64,000 nucleotides of DNA from an uncultured Chitinophagaceae bacterium (GCA_937862815.1 CALMED010000007.1:1-64000); one strand, 5' to 3'. Counted from the first letter of the stretch, positions 36,920 through 46,186 are shown. The notes: a model not told the origin generated them from the letters alone. Translations and numbers: made by a program.

Positions 36920-37047
36920 CAACTACCGTTTAAAACACAAATAGAACGGGTTTGGTTCTGCACGGCCGGCTGAAAATCAGGTTGAGCGCCAATGTCCGTC
37001 ACCCGGTAATTACCGCGGGTGCCTTACCTTCCGTTAAAATTTCTCCC

Positions 37048-37449
37048 ATGCGCAAAGTGGAACATATAGGAATCGCGGTCAAAGACCTGTCGGTGTCCAT
37101 CCCGCTCTTTGAAAAGCTGCTGAACACCCCTTGTTACAAGACAGAAGAAGTGGCCTCCGAACACGTTAATACGGCCTTTTTCCGCTCCGGCGATACCAAA
37201 CTGGAATTGCTGGAAAGCACCATGCCCGACGGGGTGATCGCCAAATTCATTGAACGGAAAGGGGAGGGGCTGCACCACATAGCCTTTGATGTGGAAGACA
37301 TTGAGGCCGAGATGCGGCGCCTGCAAGCCGAGGGATTTGTGTTGCTCAACGAAGTGCCCAAACAGGGTGCCGATAACAAACTGGTGTGTTTTCTCCATCC
37401 CAAGGGCACGCAGGGCGTGCTGGTGGAGCTGTGCCAGGAGCGTTCCTGA
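37048..37449 (+). CDS. mce: Methylmalonyl-CoA epimerase
   Basis: A 133-residue glyoxalase-fold metalloenzyme interconverting (2S)- and (2R)-methylmalonyl-CoA on the propionate pathway. The metal ligands typical of the family are in VEHIGIAVKDL (H), ELLES, GLHHIAFDVEDI (H) and VLVELCQ (E). The last segment supports epimerase over lactoylglutathione lyase. I start at 37048 (MRKVEHIGIAV); the ORF extends further upstream without domain content. The nearby genes are not mutase genes; a B12-binding mutase subunit is encoded 30 kb away. The end is 5 bp from the end of convergent murF. Confidence 0.92.
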   Translation: MRKVEHIGIAVKDLSVSIPLFEKLLNTPCYKTEEVASEHVNTAFFRSGDTKLELLESTMPDGVIAKFIERKGEGLHHIAFDVEDIEAEMRRLQAEGFVLLNEVPKQGADNKLVCFLHPKGTQGVLVELCQERS

Positions 37450-37454
37450 AAAAC

Positions 37455-38732
37455 TTACTGCAGCACCTGTTCCATCTGCATACTCCTGGATCCTTTCACC
37501 AGGATATGGGCCTGCTCAAATGCCTGCTTGCTGAACCAGTCCCGGGCTTCCGCTGCTGTATCAAACTGCAGGTAGGGGTGCCCGGCTTCGCGAAAACCTT
37601 CGCCCACCAGGGCCACCGCCGTCCAGTCGTGCTGCTGCAGCAGGGCGATGATGCCCGCATGCTCGGCCCGGCTTTCTTCGCCCAGCTCGGCCATACTGCC
37701 CAGGATCACCACTTTTTTTCCCGCAGGTAACTTCACCAGGTTTTCAATGGCGGCCCGCATGCTGGTGGGGTTGGCGTTATAGGCATCGAGGATCACCTGG
37801 TTGCTGCCCAGTTGCACCAGCTGGGAGCGGCTGTTGGAAGGTGTGTATGCTTCAATCGCTTTGTGGATGTTTGCTGCCGCAACGCCGAAATAGAGTCCCA
37901 CGGCCACGGCCGCCAGTACGTTGGGCAGATTGTAATCGCCCACCAGCCGGGTGTGGAGGGTGCCCAGCTCCGGGTGACTGGTGATGCGTACCACCAGAAA
38001 GGGTTCGCTGTGCATCAGTTCGCCCGTCACATCGGCATTACGGGTGCCGTAGCTGAAGCGGCGGTCAATGCCCCGGCTCATCTCCTGCAGGTAGTCAAAA
38101 TCGTTGTTGATGAAAATCATGCCGCCCGCGTCGCGGATGAAATCGTAGAGCTCTCCCTTACCTTTTTTCACGCCCTCGATGCCGCCAAATCCTTCCAGGT
38201 GGGCCTTGCCCACGTTGTTGATAAGGGCATGGGTGGGCAGGGTATAGGTGCAGTAGCCCGCAATTTCACGCTGGTGGTTGGCGCCCATCTCCACCACGGC
38301 CATCCGGGCGTCGGGCCGTACGTTCAGCAGGGTAAGGGGAACGCCAATGTGGTTGTTGAGATTGCCTTCGGTGGTATAAGTGGTGTAGGTGGAAGAGAGG
38401 ACGGCGTGAACGAGTTCTTTGGTGGTGGTTTTACCGTTGCTGCCCGTGATAGCCAGGAAGGGGATGTTGAACTGCCGGCGGTGATGGAGGGCCAGGGTCT
38501 GCAGGGTACGCAGCACATCATCGGTGCGGATGACGCGTTCATCGGTCAACCCCGTCTCCTCATCCACCACCACGGCGGCGGCGCCCTGCTCCAGCGCCTG
38601 CTTCGCAAAGGCATTCCCGTTAAACCGGTCGCCCTTGAGGCAGAAGAAAAGTTGACCCGGCTGCAGTTTCCGGGTATCGGTCTGCACCTGCGGATGCGCT
38701 TTGTACAGCTCGTAGAGTTGTTCGATGGTCAT
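37455..38732 (-). CDS. murF: UDP-N-acetylmuramoyl-tripeptide--D-alanyl-D-alanine ligase
   Basis: Cytoplasmic Mur ligase of 425 residues that adds D-Ala-D-Ala to UDP-MurNAc-tripeptide, finishing the pentapeptide precursor. The N-terminal substrate domain has CLKGDRFNGNAFAKQALEQGA; the ATP loop is AITGSNGKTTTKELV (about 100-114); EMGANHQREIAGYC and NNVGKAHLEGFGG carry conserved residues; and LDAYNANPTSMRAAI is the MurF-specific C-terminal motif. It starts four bases after TATCTTTG, so leaderless expression is predicted. A second MurF-like module is in the fusion at 21-24 kb. gldJ is upstream on the same strand but a terminator separates them. Confidence 0.95.
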   Translation of the reverse strand: MTIEQLYELYKAHPQVQTDTRKLQPGQLFFCLKGDRFNGNAFAKQALEQGAAAVVVDEETGLTDERVIRTDDVLRTLQTLALHHRRQFNIPFLAITGSNGKTTTKELVHAVLSSTYTTYTTEGNLNNHIGVPLTLLNVRPDARMAVVEMGANHQREIAGYCTYTLPTHALINNVGKAHLEGFGGIEGVKKGKGELYDFIRDAGGMIFINNDFDYLQEMSRGIDRRFSYGTRNADVTGELMHSEPFLVVRITSHPELGTLHTRLVGDYNLPNVLAAVAVGLYFGVAAANIHKAIEAYTPSNSRSQLVQLGSNQVILDAYNANPTSMRAAIENLVKLPAGKKVVILGSMAELGEESRAEHAGIIALLQQHDWTAVALVGEGFREAGHPYLQFDTAAEARDWFSKQAFEQAHILVKGSRSMQMEQVLQ

Positions 38733-38736
38733 GCGT

Positions 38737-38744
38737 CAAAGATA
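38737..38744 (-). promoter_or_regulatory. -7 element of murF, 4 nt from ATG
   Basis: TATCTTTG on the minus strand, full consensus, followed by ACGC and the ATG at 38732. TTTG lies 16 bases upstream of the element as a possible -33. Confidence 0.65.
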
Positions 38745-38786
38745 AGCGGCCCGGCAGATTCAAAGCAGCGGCCCGCTGAACAAAAA

Positions 38787-38808
38787 AGCCGCCCGGTTGA
38801 GGGCGGCT
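38787..38808 (-). terminator. Hairpin terminator of gldJ
   Basis: AGCCGCCC / GGGCGGCT, eight-bp perfect stem (38787-38794 with 38801-38808), loop GGTTGA; on the minus strand it runs into six T. Confidence 0.9.
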
Positions 38809-38832
38809 CTTCGTATGTATGAAACGGAATGC

Positions 38833-40386
38833 TTAGCGTTTGCGGGTGTTCTGCCTTCTTTGCTGGAACCAGTTGCCGGTCTTGTACCCGTTGCCTTCCT
38901 GGCTGCCGTAGCGCGTCATGGCGCAGCGGAAACCAATCATGGAGCTGCTCTGGTCTTCTTCCAGGAAGCGGCGTGCGCCGGGGCTCAGCCAGTAGGCGCG
39001 GTCGTTCCAGCTGCCGCCTTTGTACACGCGACTCTTGTCGCTTACGAGGGTGGTGAGTCCGTAGCCGTATTGCACGGCGCTCAGGGAGTCGCCATCGAGG
39101 TAATCAATTACATAACCTTTCTGGTAGTTGCGGCGGTTCTTTACTTCCTCGTCGGTCTCGTCGCGGTAGATGATCCGGCCCAGGCTGTCGCGCTCCGGCT
39201 TTCCGGTGCTCAGGTCCATGCGCTGGAATTTGTTACCGCGGAAGTAGTTAAAATCATCGCCGTCGGTGGGTGTCAGCGGACGGTATACGTCGGCCACCCA
39301 TTCGCTTACGTTGCCGGCCATGTTATACAGGCCGAACCCGTTGGGGTAAAATGCTTTGATGGGGCCGGGGATGGCGGAACGGTCGTTCAGACCACCGGCC
39401 ACACCCATATTATCACCGGAACCCCGCTTGAAGTTGGCGAGGAACTGGCCCTGCCAGCTGCTGTTTTTGGCATCGCGGAGACCGTTCACGTTCTGTGCCC
39501 AGGGGTATACCTGTTTGTTGGCAATCAATTCTTCACCACGACGCTTTTCGCTGCGGCGGGGATTGGGGTTCTGGGCTACGTAGCCATAAGCGGCGTATTC
39601 CCATTCAGCTTCTGTGGGAAGGCGGTACTCGGGCAGGATCACACCCTCTTCAAAGCTGATGCTGGTGGGTACCTGTTTGGTGAGGTAGTCTTTGTAGTTG
39701 TTGAGTCCTTTGCCCGGTGTAGCCTGGTATTCGCCCAGCAGGTAAGCCTTGGTGTTAAAGTTTTCCTGGCCACCTCCCTGCATTTGTTTCTGCAGTTCGG
39801 CTTTTTTGTTGGTAATGCCTTTTTCCCAGAGAATGTTTTCGTTTACACGGTCGGTACGCCAGAGGCTGTAGTCGTAAGCCTGTTTCCAGGTTACACCCAC
39901 CACCGGGTAAAGATTGTAGGAGGGATGACGGAAATAGTATTCTACATACGGTTCGTTGTATGCCAGCTCACTGCGCCAGCAGAGAGTATCGGGCAGGGCG
40001 CGGTTGGTGATGGCGGTGTCGTCGAACACCCGGTGCAGCCAGTAAAGGTATTCGCGGTAGTGCACGTTGGCCACTTCGGTTTCATCCATATAGAAAGAAG
40101 CAACGGTTACGCGGCGGGGAACGTTGTTCCAGTCACGCATCACGTCTTCTTCCGTTGCACCCATGGTGAAGGTGCCACCTTGTACAAATACCAGTCCGGG
40201 ACCGGTTTTCTGTTCTTTTTCTTTGGAAACGCGGAAGCCGCTGCCGGTGGGATCGTTGTAGGTCCAGCCGGTGTTGGAGGATTTTTCAGGCTTTTTCTTG
40301 AAAAGACCGCCGTTTTTACAGGAGGAAAACAACACCACTCCTGCCAATAGGATACCGGTTGTGGAAAGCGGGAAAAGGTTTTTCAT
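38833..40386 (-). CDS. gldJ: Gliding-motility/T9SS lipoprotein GldJ
   Basis: A 517-residue outer-membrane-associated lipoprotein with a formylglycine-generating-enzyme (FGE/SUMF1) fold. A lipobox is visible in ILLAGVVLFSSCKNGG (Cys about 23). Typical FGE segments are VFVQGGTFTMGATEEDVMRDWNNVPRRVTV, LPTEAEWEYAAYGY and SWNDRAYWLSPGARRFLEEDQSSSMIGFRCA. GldJ proteins lack formylglycine activity but are essential for T9SS assembly and gliding in Flavobacterium. Here gldJ is directly divergent from porU, as part of the gldJ-porU-porV cluster known in this phylum. A strong terminator follows; a perfect promoter precedes it at 40418. Confidence 0.93.
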   Translation of the reverse strand: MKNLFPLSTTGILLAGVVLFSSCKNGGLFKKKPEKSSNTGWTYNDPTGSGFRVSKEKEQKTGPGLVFVQGGTFTMGATEEDVMRDWNNVPRRVTVASFYMDETEVANVHYREYLYWLHRVFDDTAITNRALPDTLCWRSELAYNEPYVEYYFRHPSYNLYPVVGVTWKQAYDYSLWRTDRVNENILWEKGITNKKAELQKQMQGGGQENFNTKAYLLGEYQATPGKGLNNYKDYLTKQVPTSISFEEGVILPEYRLPTEAEWEYAAYGYVAQNPNPRRSEKRRGEELIANKQVYPWAQNVNGLRDAKNSSWQGQFLANFKRGSGDNMGVAGGLNDRSAIPGPIKAFYPNGFGLYNMAGNVSEWVADVYRPLTPTDGDDFNYFRGNKFQRMDLSTGKPERDSLGRIIYRDETDEEVKNRRNYQKGYVIDYLDGDSLSAVQYGYGLTTLVSDKSRVYKGGSWNDRAYWLSPGARRFLEEDQSSSMIGFRCAMTRYGSQEGNGYKTGNWFQQRRQNTRKR

Positions 40387-40417
40387 CTTTTCGTTTTGGG
40401 ATTTAACGCTGTTGGGT

Positions 40418-40425
40418 CAAAAATA
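40418..40425 (-). promoter_or_regulatory. -7 element of gldJ
   Basis: TATTTTTG on the minus strand, full consensus, 31 bases before the ATG at 40386. Confidence 0.6.
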
Positions 40426-40517
40426 TTGTATTGGATTTTAACGTCCCAAAAATTCATTTGGGAAGGGCAAACATAGTAATTTAATCCACAAAATAAAAGG
40501 CCCCCCGCATTTTCAAG

Positions 40518-40525
40518 TATTTTTG
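40518..40525 (+). promoter_or_regulatory. -7 element of porU
   Basis: TATTTTTG, full consensus, 12 bases before the ATG at 40538. The TTG that begins the longest ORF lies inside this element, which supports the later start. Confidence 0.65.
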
Positions 40526-40537
40526 GCCGGTTCCGCT

Positions 40538-43500
40538 ATGAGGAAAATACTGTTTTTATTGTTGTGCCTCCTGGTTGGCACGGTCTCTGCCCAGCGCAGC
40601 TATCGTGCCAATTCGGTACTGGCATCCGGCAACTGGTACCGGCTTTCGGTGAAGGCGGAAGGGGTGTACCGGGTGGATGTGGCCACCCTGCAATCGCTGG
40701 GCATCAACACCTCCAACATCGCCAGCAGCAGCATCCGTCTCTATGGCAACAGCGGACAGATGCTTCCCGAATCCAACCTGCCGGCCCGTCCCGACGATCT
40801 GCAGGAGAACGCCCTGCTGGTGGTGGACGGGGGCGACGGCGTGTTTAATGGCAGTGATTATTTTCTTTTTTACGCCCCCGGCCCCGATGCCTGGCTCAAA
40901 GACTCCCTCAACCGCCGGTTCCGGCACCAGAAAAACCTGTATGCCGATTCCTCCTACTACTTCCTCACCATCGGCGGCACCGGCCTCCGGATCCAGAACC
41001 GCTCGGTTACCCAGCCCGCCAACCAGGTGGTAACGGTGTTCCGCGACCGCTATTTTCACGAACTGGATACCATCAACTTCCTCCGCAGCGGCAAGCAATG
41101 GTACGGGGAAGAGTTCAGCAATGCCCCCGGGCGCACGGTAAGCCGCACGTTTACCGTGAGTCTGCCTAACCTCGTTACCAGCGCCCCGGTGACCCTGGTA
41201 TCCCAGGTGATCTCCCGGAGCGTGGGCACCGGCAGCAATTTTTCGGTGCGGGCGGGTACAACAACCGTGCTCAATCAATTTGTGCCGGCGGTGGGCTCGG
41301 GTCAGTACGACCTGGTGGCCGCCACCAGCGAACAGGTAACCCAGTTCCTGCCGCCGGCATCCCCCCTCAGCCTGCAGTACCAGTACCAGCCGGGCAGCGT
41401 CAATGCCCAGGGCTGGCTCAACTGGTTTGAACTGTTCCCGCAGCGCCTGCTCAGCATGAGCGGGGTGGACCAGCTGCTGTTCCGCGACTGGGAGTCGGTG
41501 GGCCCCGGCAATGTGGCTGAGTTCCGGGTACAGAACGCCCCTGCGGGAATACAGGTATGGGATGTGACCAACCCCCGGCAGCCCTTCCTGATGCAGGGCG
41601 CCCTTACCGCCGGCGAGTTGCGTTTCAGCAATACCGCCGAACAGCTGCGTGAATATGTGGCTTTCGGTACACAAAACTTTCTGCGTCCACAACCGGCAGG
41701 CACGGTGCCCAACCAGGACCTGCACAGCCTGCCGGCCCGCGACTATGTTGTTATAACGCACCCAGCTTTGCTGAGCGAGGCACAGCGGCTGGCCGCCTGG
41801 CATCAACAGAACCAGGGCCTGCGCACGGTTGTGGTTACCACCACGCAGGTCTTCAACGAATTTGGTTCGGGCACACCCGACCCGGCGGCCATCCGCGACT
41901 TTTTAAAAATGCTTTACGACAAGGCCGGAACTGTTGCGGCTAACCGGCCCCGTTACCTTCTGCTATTCGGTGATGCCAGTTACGACTATAAAAACCGCGT
42001 TCCCGGCAACACCAACCTGGTGCCCTGCTGGCAGCACGAAAACTCGCTGGACCCCCTGGCAACCTATACGTCGGATGATTTTTACGGCTTCCTGGACGAT
42101 GCCGACAATGTGAATCTCAACTTCCCGGCCCCGCTGCTCGACCTGGGCATCGGGCGCATTCCTGCCCGCACCCTGCCGGAAGCCCGGCAGGTGGTGGACA
42201 AGATCATCCGCTATCATGCCCCCGAAAGCTACGGACCCTGGCGCCGGGAGATCACCCTTGTGGCCGACGATGAAGACAACAACCTGCACCTCGACGACGC
42301 CGAATTTCACGGCGGCGTGATTAACAGCCGGCCCCTGCACCAGCTCAACAAGATTTACCTGGATGCCTACCGCCAGCAGAGCGGCAGCGGCGGCAGCCGG
42401 TACCCCGATGTGAACCAGGCCATCAACAACCGCGTTTTCTCCGGCACCCTCATCTGGAATTACAGCGGCCACGGCGGGTTCCGGCGGTTGGCAGAAGAGG
42501 TGATACTTGACCAGGAGATGGTGAATGCGTGGAGCAACAGCAACCGACTTCCGTTGTTTGTTACGGCCACCTGCGATTTCGCACCGTACGACAACCCCGC
42601 CATTACCTCTCTCGGTGAAAACATCCTGCTGCGGGAGCGCACCGGGGCCATCGCCCTGATGACCACCACGCGGGTGGTGTTTGCCTTCAGCAACCGGATC
42701 ATCAACAACGCCTATTTCCGGGAAGCGCTGCAGCAAGATGCCAACGGGGTGTATCCCACCCTGGGCGAAAGCATTCAACGGGCGAAAAACGTAACCTACC
42801 AGACCTTTGGCGATATCATCAACAACCGCAAGTTCACCCTGCTGGGCGACCCCGCGCTCCGCCTCGGCTTCCCCACGTTGCGGGTGCGCACCACAACCAT
42901 CAACAACCAGGCCCCCGGTGCCGATACCCTGCGGGCGCTCGACCGCTACACCATCCGCGGGGAAGTGACCGACCTGGCCGGCAACCGGCTCACGGGTTTT
43001 AACGGAAACGTATACCCGATTATTTACGATAAAGTACAGACCCAGCGCACCCTTGGCAATGATCCCACCAGCATCCCGGTGGACTTTACCACGCAAAACA
43101 ACATCATCTTTAAAGGCAAGGCACGGGTGATCAACGGCGAGTTTACCTACACGTTTGTGGTGCCCAAAGACATCAACTACCAGTTTGGCAACGGGAAGAT
43201 CGCGTACTATGCCGACAATGGCAGCACCGATGGGGCCGGAACAGAAACCACCATCGTGGTGGGGGGCGTGGGCAGTTCTCCCACCCAGGATGAAACCGGC
43301 CCGGACATCAAGGCCTTTCTGAACGATGATAAATTTGTGAACGGCGGCATCACCAACGAAACACCCGTGCTCTTCCTGCGCCTGTTCGACTCCAGCGGTA
43401 TCAACACGGTGGGTACCGGCATTGGGCACGACATCACCGCCACGCTCAACAACGACAACAACCGGTTCTTCATCCTGAATGATTTCTATGAGTCCGAGGC

Positions 43501-43948
43501 CGACAGTTACCAGCGGGGGACCGTCCGGTTTCAGTTGCCCAAACTGGAGGAAGGACCCCACCAACTGCGGATCAAAGCCTGGGATGTGGCCAACAACAGC
43601 AGCGAGTACCTGCTCGACTTCCGGGTGGTGAAAGATGCCGAACTCAAGCTGGAGCGCGTGTACAATTATCCCAATCCCTTCACCACCAGCACCACCTTTA
43701 TGTTTGAGCACAACCGCCCCGGCGACCAGCTCCAGGTCACCCTCCGCATTTTCACGGTTTCGGGGAAATTGGTGAAAAGCATATTCCGCACAATAAATAC
43801 GACCGGAAACCGTTCATTTGAGATCGAATGGAACGGAACCGATGAATTTGGCCGGAAAACAGGACGCGGCGTTTATATTTACCAGCTCGATGTGAAGGAC
43901 TCGAACGGGAAAAAACAGTCGGCCCTCCAAAAACTGGTCGTTTTTTGA
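40538..43948 (+). CDS. porU: Type IX secretion sortase PorU
   Basis: A 1136-residue C25-type (gingipain-like) cysteine protease that removes the C-terminal sorting domain of T9SS cargo and couples it to surface lipopolysaccharide. Signal peptide MRKILFLLLCLLVGTVSAQ. The catalytic dyad is seen at H645 (NYSGHGG) and C679 (TATCDFAPYDNP), with an adjoining caspase-like fold. The C-terminal region contains NYPNPFTTSTTFMFEHNRP and an FlgD-like/T9SS CTD end. The start at 40538 follows the TATTTTTG at 40518. It lies upstream of porV and divergent from gldJ, an arrangement that matches the known T9SS gene clusters. Confidence 0.95.
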   Translation: MRKILFLLLCLLVGTVSAQRSYRANSVLASGNWYRLSVKAEGVYRVDVATLQSLGINTSNIASSSIRLYGNSGQMLPESNLPARPDDLQENALLVVDGGDGVFNGSDYFLFYAPGPDAWLKDSLNRRFRHQKNLYADSSYYFLTIGGTGLRIQNRSVTQPANQVVTVFRDRYFHELDTINFLRSGKQWYGEEFSNAPGRTVSRTFTVSLPNLVTSAPVTLVSQVISRSVGTGSNFSVRAGTTTVLNQFVPAVGSGQYDLVAATSEQVTQFLPPASPLSLQYQYQPGSVNAQGWLNWFELFPQRLLSMSGVDQLLFRDWESVGPGNVAEFRVQNAPAGIQVWDVTNPRQPFLMQGALTAGELRFSNTAEQLREYVAFGTQNFLRPQPAGTVPNQDLHSLPARDYVVITHPALLSEAQRLAAWHQQNQGLRTVVVTTTQVFNEFGSGTPDPAAIRDFLKMLYDKAGTVAANRPRYLLLFGDASYDYKNRVPGNTNLVPCWQHENSLDPLATYTSDDFYGFLDDADNVNLNFPAPLLDLGIGRIPARTLPEARQVVDKIIRYHAPESYGPWRREITLVADDEDNNLHLDDAEFHGGVINSRPLHQLNKIYLDAYRQQSGSGGSRYPDVNQAINNRVFSGTLIWNYSGHGGFRRLAEEVILDQEMVNAWSNSNRLPLFVTATCDFAPYDNPAITSLGENILLRERTGAIALMTTTRVVFAFSNRIINNAYFREALQQDANGVYPTLGESIQRAKNVTYQTFGDIINNRKFTLLGDPALRLGFPTLRVRTTTINNQAPGADTLRALDRYTIRGEVTDLAGNRLTGFNGNVYPIIYDKVQTQRTLGNDPTSIPVDFTTQNNIIFKGKARVINGEFTYTFVVPKDINYQFGNGKIAYYADNGSTDGAGTETTIVVGGVGSSPTQDETGPDIKAFLNDDKFVNGGITNETPVLFLRLFDSSGINTVGTGIGHDITATLNNDNNRFFILNDFYESEADSYQRGTVRFQLPKLEEGPHQLRIKAWDVANNSSEYLLDFRVVKDAELKLERVYNYPNPFTTSTTFMFEHNRPGDQLQVTLRIFTVSGKLVKSIFRTINTTGNRSFEIEWNGTDEFGRKTGRGVYIYQLDVKDSNGKKQSALQKLVVF

Positions 43949-44014
43949 TTCCGGCCCATTAAAAGAGAGTTGAAAGCCGATTCCCTTATTTTTATGCCCA
44001 AAACCGCGACACGA

Positions 44015-45154
44015 ATGAGAAAACTGACAGTACTGCTTTTTCTATGCACCGGATTGATTTCCCAACAGGCCATTGCCCAGAATGATTCCATCAACGTAGT
44101 CACCACGGCCGTACCGATGTTGCGCATTTCGCCGGACGCCCGTTCGGGCGGTATGGGCGACCTGGGCATTGCCACCACGGCCGATGCCAATGCGTCGTTC
44201 TGGAACCAGGCCAAGATTCCCTTTGCCACCCAGCAGTCGGCCATCGGCATCACCTATACCCCCTGGCTGAAGGATCTGGGGTTGAACGACGTGTACATCG
44301 TAACCGCCGCCGGCTACCACCAGTTTGCCGAAGGGCAGGCCATCTCGGCTTCGCTGCGGTACTTCAACTTGGGCAACATCCAGTTCACCGACTTTGCGGG
44401 CAACGACCTGCAGTCGTTCCGCCCGCGGGAATGGTCGCTCGACGCCGGCTACAGCCGTAGCCTCAGCGACAAGATCGGGGTGGGCGTGGCGCTGCGCTTC
44501 ATCTATTCCAACCTGGCCAACGGCAATACCAACGGGGTGACCTACAAACCCGGTACCGCGGTGGCGGGTGACCTGTCGTTCTATTACAACGGCATCAACG
44601 AAAACGGCCAGGGCTTTACAGCCGGTGCGGTGATGAGCAACCTGGGCAGCAAGATATCGTACACCAACGACGCACGGGGTCGCGACTACATCCCGGCCAA
44701 CCTGGGCATCGGTGCCATGTACCACGCGGTGCTGGACGAGACCAGCAAGCTGAGCTTTGGGGTGGACATCAACAAACTGCTGGTACCCACGCCCCCCACG
44801 AGCCGCTCGCCGGAGGCGCTGGACGCCTACCGCAACAAGAGCGTGATCAGCAGCTGGTTTTCGTCGTTTGGAGATGCACCCGGCGGTTTTGGTGAAGAAC
44901 TCAAGGAGTTCCAGATCTCCACGGGGATGGAATACAACTACAGCGACCTGTTTTTCGCACGTGCAGGTTATTTCCACGAGGCGCGTACGAAGGGCAACCG
45001 CCGCTTTTTCAGCGCGGGCCTGGGCGTGAAGTACAACAAGCTGGGCTTTAACTTCTCGTACCTGGTACCCACGGGCCAGGGCATCAACCGCAACCCGCTG
45101 AGCAACACCACGCGGTTCAGCATCCTGTTCGACCTGGGAGGCGACGATAACTGA
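44015..45154 (+). CDS. porV: T9SS outer-membrane protein PorV (LptO)
   Basis: A 379-residue outer-membrane beta-barrel of the FadL-like family. PorV binds the sorting domain of exported cargo and delivers it to the PorU sortase. The FadL-type features include PDARSGGMGDLGIATTADANASFWNQAKIPF near the N-terminus and the terminal strand FSILFDLGGDDN. I start at 44015 (MRKLTVLLFLCTGLISQQAIAQ); the ATG at 43994 overlaps a -7-like TATTTTTA (43987-43994). porU is 66 bp upstream. A strong terminator follows. Confidence 0.93.
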   Translation: MRKLTVLLFLCTGLISQQAIAQNDSINVVTTAVPMLRISPDARSGGMGDLGIATTADANASFWNQAKIPFATQQSAIGITYTPWLKDLGLNDVYIVTAAGYHQFAEGQAISASLRYFNLGNIQFTDFAGNDLQSFRPREWSLDAGYSRSLSDKIGVGVALRFIYSNLANGNTNGVTYKPGTAVAGDLSFYYNGINENGQGFTAGAVMSNLGSKISYTNDARGRDYIPANLGIGAMYHAVLDETSKLSFGVDINKLLVPTPPTSRSPEALDAYRNKSVISSWFSSFGDAPGGFGEELKEFQISTGMEYNYSDLFFARAGYFHEARTKGNRRFFSAGLGVKYNKLGFNFSYLVPTGQGINRNPLSNTTRFSILFDLGGDDN

Positions 45155-45183
45155 ATCAACGGCAGGGATAAAAGATTTTTCTG

Positions 45184-45214
45184 AAAGCGAAGGTGTGTTA
45201 CCTTCGCTTTTTTT
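45184..45214 (+). terminator. Hairpin terminator after porV
   Basis: AAAGCGAAGGT / ACCTTCGCTTT, 11 bp perfect stem (45184-45194 with 45200-45210), loop GTGTT, then T run. A second hairpin, ACCGGCT / AGCCGGT (45219-45225 with 45233-45239), follows before ispF and may act in its leader. Confidence 0.92.
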
Positions 45215-45256
45215 ATGTACCGGCTGCAGAGAAGCCGGTTTAAATCGCAGGCGGTT

Positions 45257-45736
45257 ATGGGGTTCCGGATCGGATCAGGTATTGATGTTCATCAACTTAC
45301 AGCGGGCAGAAAGCTCATCATTGGCGGGGTGGAGATTCCGCATCACATGGGAGCCCTTGGGCACAGCGACGCCGATGTGTTGCTGCATGCTATTTGCGAT
45401 GCCCTGCTGGGCGCCTGCGCCCTTGGCGATATCGGCATTCATTTTCCCAATACAGCACCCGAATACAAAGACATTGACAGTAAAATCCTGCTGCGGCTCA
45501 GCTACGAAAAAGTGCAGGCGTTGGGTTACAGGGTGGTGAATGTAGACAGCACCCTGCTGCTGGAAAAGCCCCGCATCAAGCCCTATGTGGCGCAGATGCA
45601 GGCCACCATCGCTTCCCTGCTGGGCGTGGACACGGATGCGGTATCAGTAAAAGCCACCACCACCGAAACGATGGGGTATGTGGGACGGCAGGAAGGATTG
45701 GTAGCCTATGCAACCGTTTTACTGGAAAAACCGTAA
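45257..45736 (+). CDS. ispF: 2-C-methyl-D-erythritol 2,4-cyclodiphosphate synthase
   Basis: A 159-residue enzyme of the MEP isoprenoid pathway that cyclises CDP-ME-2-phosphate, a cytoplasmic trimer. The zinc site D10, H12 (GSGIDVHQL) and H44 ([12 protein letters not shown]) is intact, and the substrate-binding [16 protein letters not shown] is near the C-terminus. I start at 45257 ([10 protein letters not shown]), giving the usual length; the upstream extension starting at 45215 lies in the hairpin after porV. dut follows 10 bp later and the lipoprotein gene 5 bp after that, so the three form an operon. Confidence 0.95.
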   Translation: MGFRIGSGIDVHQLTAGRKLIIGGVEIPHHMGALGHSDADVLLHAICDALLGACALGDIGIHFPNTAPEYKDIDSKILLRLSYEKVQALGYRVVNVDSTLLLEKPRIKPYVAQMQATIASLLGVDTDAVSVKATTTETMGYVGRQEGLVAYATVLLEKP

Positions 45737-45746
45737 TGGCTGTAGC

Positions 45747-46181
45747 ATGAAAGTAAAAATCGTTAACCGCTCCCGCAATCCGCTGCCCGCTTATGCCACA
45801 CCCGGTTCCAGTGGCATGGACCTGCGGGCCGATCTGGATACAACGATTGTGCTGCAACCGTTGGAACGTACCCTGGTACCCACCGGCCTGTACGTGGAAT
45901 TGCCGCAGGGGTATGAAGCACAAATACGTCCCCGTAGCGGGCTCGCCTTTAAACAGGGCATCACCTGCCTCAATACTCCCGGCACCATTGACGCCGATTA
46001 CCGCGGCGAGATCAAGGTGCTGCTGATCAATCTGAGCAACGAACCACAGGAATTACTTCCCGGCGACCGCATCGCCCAGCTGGTGGTGCAGCGGGTGGAG
46101 CAGGTAAGCTGGGAAGCTGTAACCGAGCTGGCGCCATCGGTCCGCAATGCCGGCGGATTCGGAAGTACGGGAAAAAATTAA
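45747..46181 (+). CDS. dut: dUTP diphosphatase (dUTPase)
   Basis: Homotrimeric dUTPase of 144 residues hydrolysing dUTP to dUMP, keeping uracil out of DNA and supplying dTMP synthesis. The five motifs are seen: SGMDLRAD (22-29), RPRSGLA (about 61-67), the region [23 protein letters not shown], and the C-terminal P-loop-like GGFGSTG (about 136-142). I start at 45747 (MKVKIVNRS); the longer reading would overlap ispF. Ten bases separate it from ispF. Confidence 0.96.
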   Translation: MKVKIVNRSRNPLPAYATPGSSGMDLRADLDTTIVLQPLERTLVPTGLYVELPQGYEAQIRPRSGLAFKQGITCLNTPGTIDADYRGEIKVLLINLSNEPQELLPGDRIAQLVVQRVEQVSWEAVTELAPSVRNAGGFGSTGKN

Positions 46182-46186
46182 ACTGC

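Noticed and set aside
38797..40350. 517-residue plus-strand ORF
   Set aside because: It is antisense to gldJ over almost its whole length, with no signal or family feature, and it runs through the gldJ terminator.
40556..41806. 416-residue minus-strand ORF
   Set aside because: Antisense to the porU start, no recognisable motif, low-complexity Gly/Val/His-rich composition.
41963..43711. 582-residue ORF on the minus strand
   Set aside because: It lies wholly antisense to porU, which has a catalytic dyad and signal peptide; the composition (Val/Gly/His-rich) is typical of reverse reading of high-GC genes.
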